From the NCBI RefSeq assembly GCF_002848135.1, contig NZ_PKGB01000005.1:94751-158750 (forward strand): a stretch of 64,000 bases of DNA, in the 5' to 3' direction. The translations under genes were made by a program, and so were the position numbers. Of the stretch, positions 63,255 through 64,000 are shown in pieces. The notes beneath the pieces were generated by a model. That model worked only from the letters and a program-made list of their open reading frames with translations. It ran no database searches and was not told the origin of the DNA. The DNA is from Hydrogenovibrio sp. SC-1. Its GTDB lineage: Bacteria > Pseudomonadota > Gammaproteobacteria > Thiomicrospirales > Thiomicrospiraceae. Numbering within the stretch: the stretch's first letter is position 1; every line of letters starts with the position of its first letter.

Positions 63255-64000
63255 ATGGAAATAAATAATCCTGCGGGCAGGCTTCTAAATATTCTCGAAG
63301 AAGGCAAAATGATTGATAGCAAAATGATAAACCGCGATGCTTGGAAAAAATTGTTATGCCATCCTGATGATTATGATTATTTGCTCATAGGAAGAATCGG
63401 GAAAGTTTTTGCGTTGCCTGACGAGATCTATAAAGAATTAACCCTAGTTGAAAACAATAGAATTAATGCATATATGAGTTGGACTAAGAACTTAGAAAGC
63501 TCATTAAATGCTTGTCGGCTTGACAGACCTTGGGCTGAATTTATTAACACAATTACTGATCAAATTCTTAACCCATTAGCAATGACTTCTGAATTCTTGT
63601 CTGCGCAAAGACCGCAGTTTTCTGTTGAGAAATCAGAGTTGGATAAAATTAGCTCAGATTCTCAAGCATTACTTGATCTTATTATAAATTCCTCTTTAGA
63701 AACCAACTTAAAAAGTTATTTCATAGAGCAGTTACGAAAAATTAGGCATGCAATTGAAGAGTTCAAGATAACAGGCGCCGCACCAGTCATTGAAATTGTC
63801 GAATCAACTTTCGGTAAGTTTAGAACAAACAAAGAAGCATTTGAAGATAGTGTCAATGACGAAGGTTTGAAGCACAAGTTCTGGGATTTTATGCATAAAA
63901 CAGCAGTTGTATTAACAGTAGTGAATGGTCTTAACCAGCTTCCAAACTTCAATAATGATTCAACTTCAAATTCAAAACCATTTTTTCTTGAAGATAGAAG
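63255..64000 (+). CDS. Unknown protein, cut by the window edge
   Basis: The frame is open from ATG 63255 to the last base, at least 248 residues. AAGG stands nine bases before the start. It is helical and rich in Asn, Ser and Lys (SELDKISSDSQALLDLIINS, QLRKIRHAIEEFKITGAAPV), with one possible short hydrophobic stretch (TAVVLTVVNGL) near residue 225. No known domain. It is 38 bases after the previous gene on the same strand, so it may be the third gene of the same cassette. Confidence 0.7.
   Translation, partial: MEINNPAGRLLNILEEGKMIDSKMINRDAWKKLLCHPDDYDYLLIGRIGKVFALPDEIYKELTLVENNRINAYMSWTKNLESSLNACRLDRPWAEFINTITDQILNPLAMTSEFLSAQRPQFSVEKSELDKISSDSQALLDLIINSSLETNLKSYFIEQLRKIRHAIEEFKITGAAPVIEIVESTFGKFRTNKEAFEDSVNDEGLKHKFWDFMHKTAVVLTVVNGLNQLPNFNNDSTSNSKPFFLEDR

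Noticed and set aside
1..64000. CRISPR arrays or insertion sequences
   Set aside because: No regularly spaced repeats and no transposase frame were seen in the window.

Overview
The window looks like a stretch of gammaproteobacterial chromosome, about 50 kb of conserved backbone, followed by about 14 kb of a more AT-rich accessory island that runs off the right edge. Three backbone features suggest a sulfur-oxidiser of the Thiomicrospira / Hydrogenovibrio / Thiomicrorhabdus group: the Acidithiobacillus-type glutamate-cysteine ligase, the metX-metW pair, and the many c-di-GMP and PilZ proteins. This genus-level placement is inference; nothing in the window is a species marker.

Backbone, left to right. 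1-3.8 kb: two c-di-GMP enzymes, the first (PAS-GGDEF-EAL) broken in frame at a run of nine Gs. 3.9-8.5 kb: rlmI, a PcfJ-like protein, lysA-lptM and an esterase. 8.6-12.1 kb: three related PilZ-type proteins and one unknown. 12.2-15.0 kb: feoABC iron uptake under a Fur box. 15.1-24.0 kb: proC-yggT-metX-metW, glutamate dehydrogenase, cmoM, a DUF5610-like protein, yggS and ppk2. 23.4-33.7 kb: a long leftward run metK-metF-rsmE-gshA-gshB-apbE-yqgE-ruvX-pyrB-pyrC'-unknown, with a structured leader upstream of metK. 34-44 kb: an EAL-CBS-GGDEF protein, purE-purK, nnr, uppP, a MidA-like methyltransferase, two small proteins that resemble the FliG C-terminal domain, folB and plsY. 44-50 kb: tsaD divergent from the rpsU-yqeY-dnaG-rpoD macromolecular-synthesis cluster.

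A palindromic repeat with core CCAGGCCTGG occurs nine times in this backbone (about 0.02 expected by chance) and not at all in the island. Several copies have AT-rich arms and form near-perfect 28-bp palindromes at gene 3' ends. Others lie in frame inside genes and encode Gln-Ala-Trp.

Island (from about 50.09 kb). It begins at a broken CAT-anticodon tRNA gene just after rpoD, the usual kind of site for an integrative element. It holds a frameshifted DUF6635 gene, a tiny membrane peptide, a WYL-type regulator, a divergent PcfJ-like gene, a HEPN-like gene, and then the start of a type I BREX phage-defence locus (brxA, brxB, brxC, pglX). PglX stops at 644 residues, about half its usual length, just after the methyltransferase core. 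The DNA then changes to an unrelated cassette: a class III nucleotide-cyclase-like gene and two unknown genes, the last cut by the window edge. PglZ and BrxL are not seen. The pglX break and the cyclase-like cassette behind it are the most interesting part of the window.
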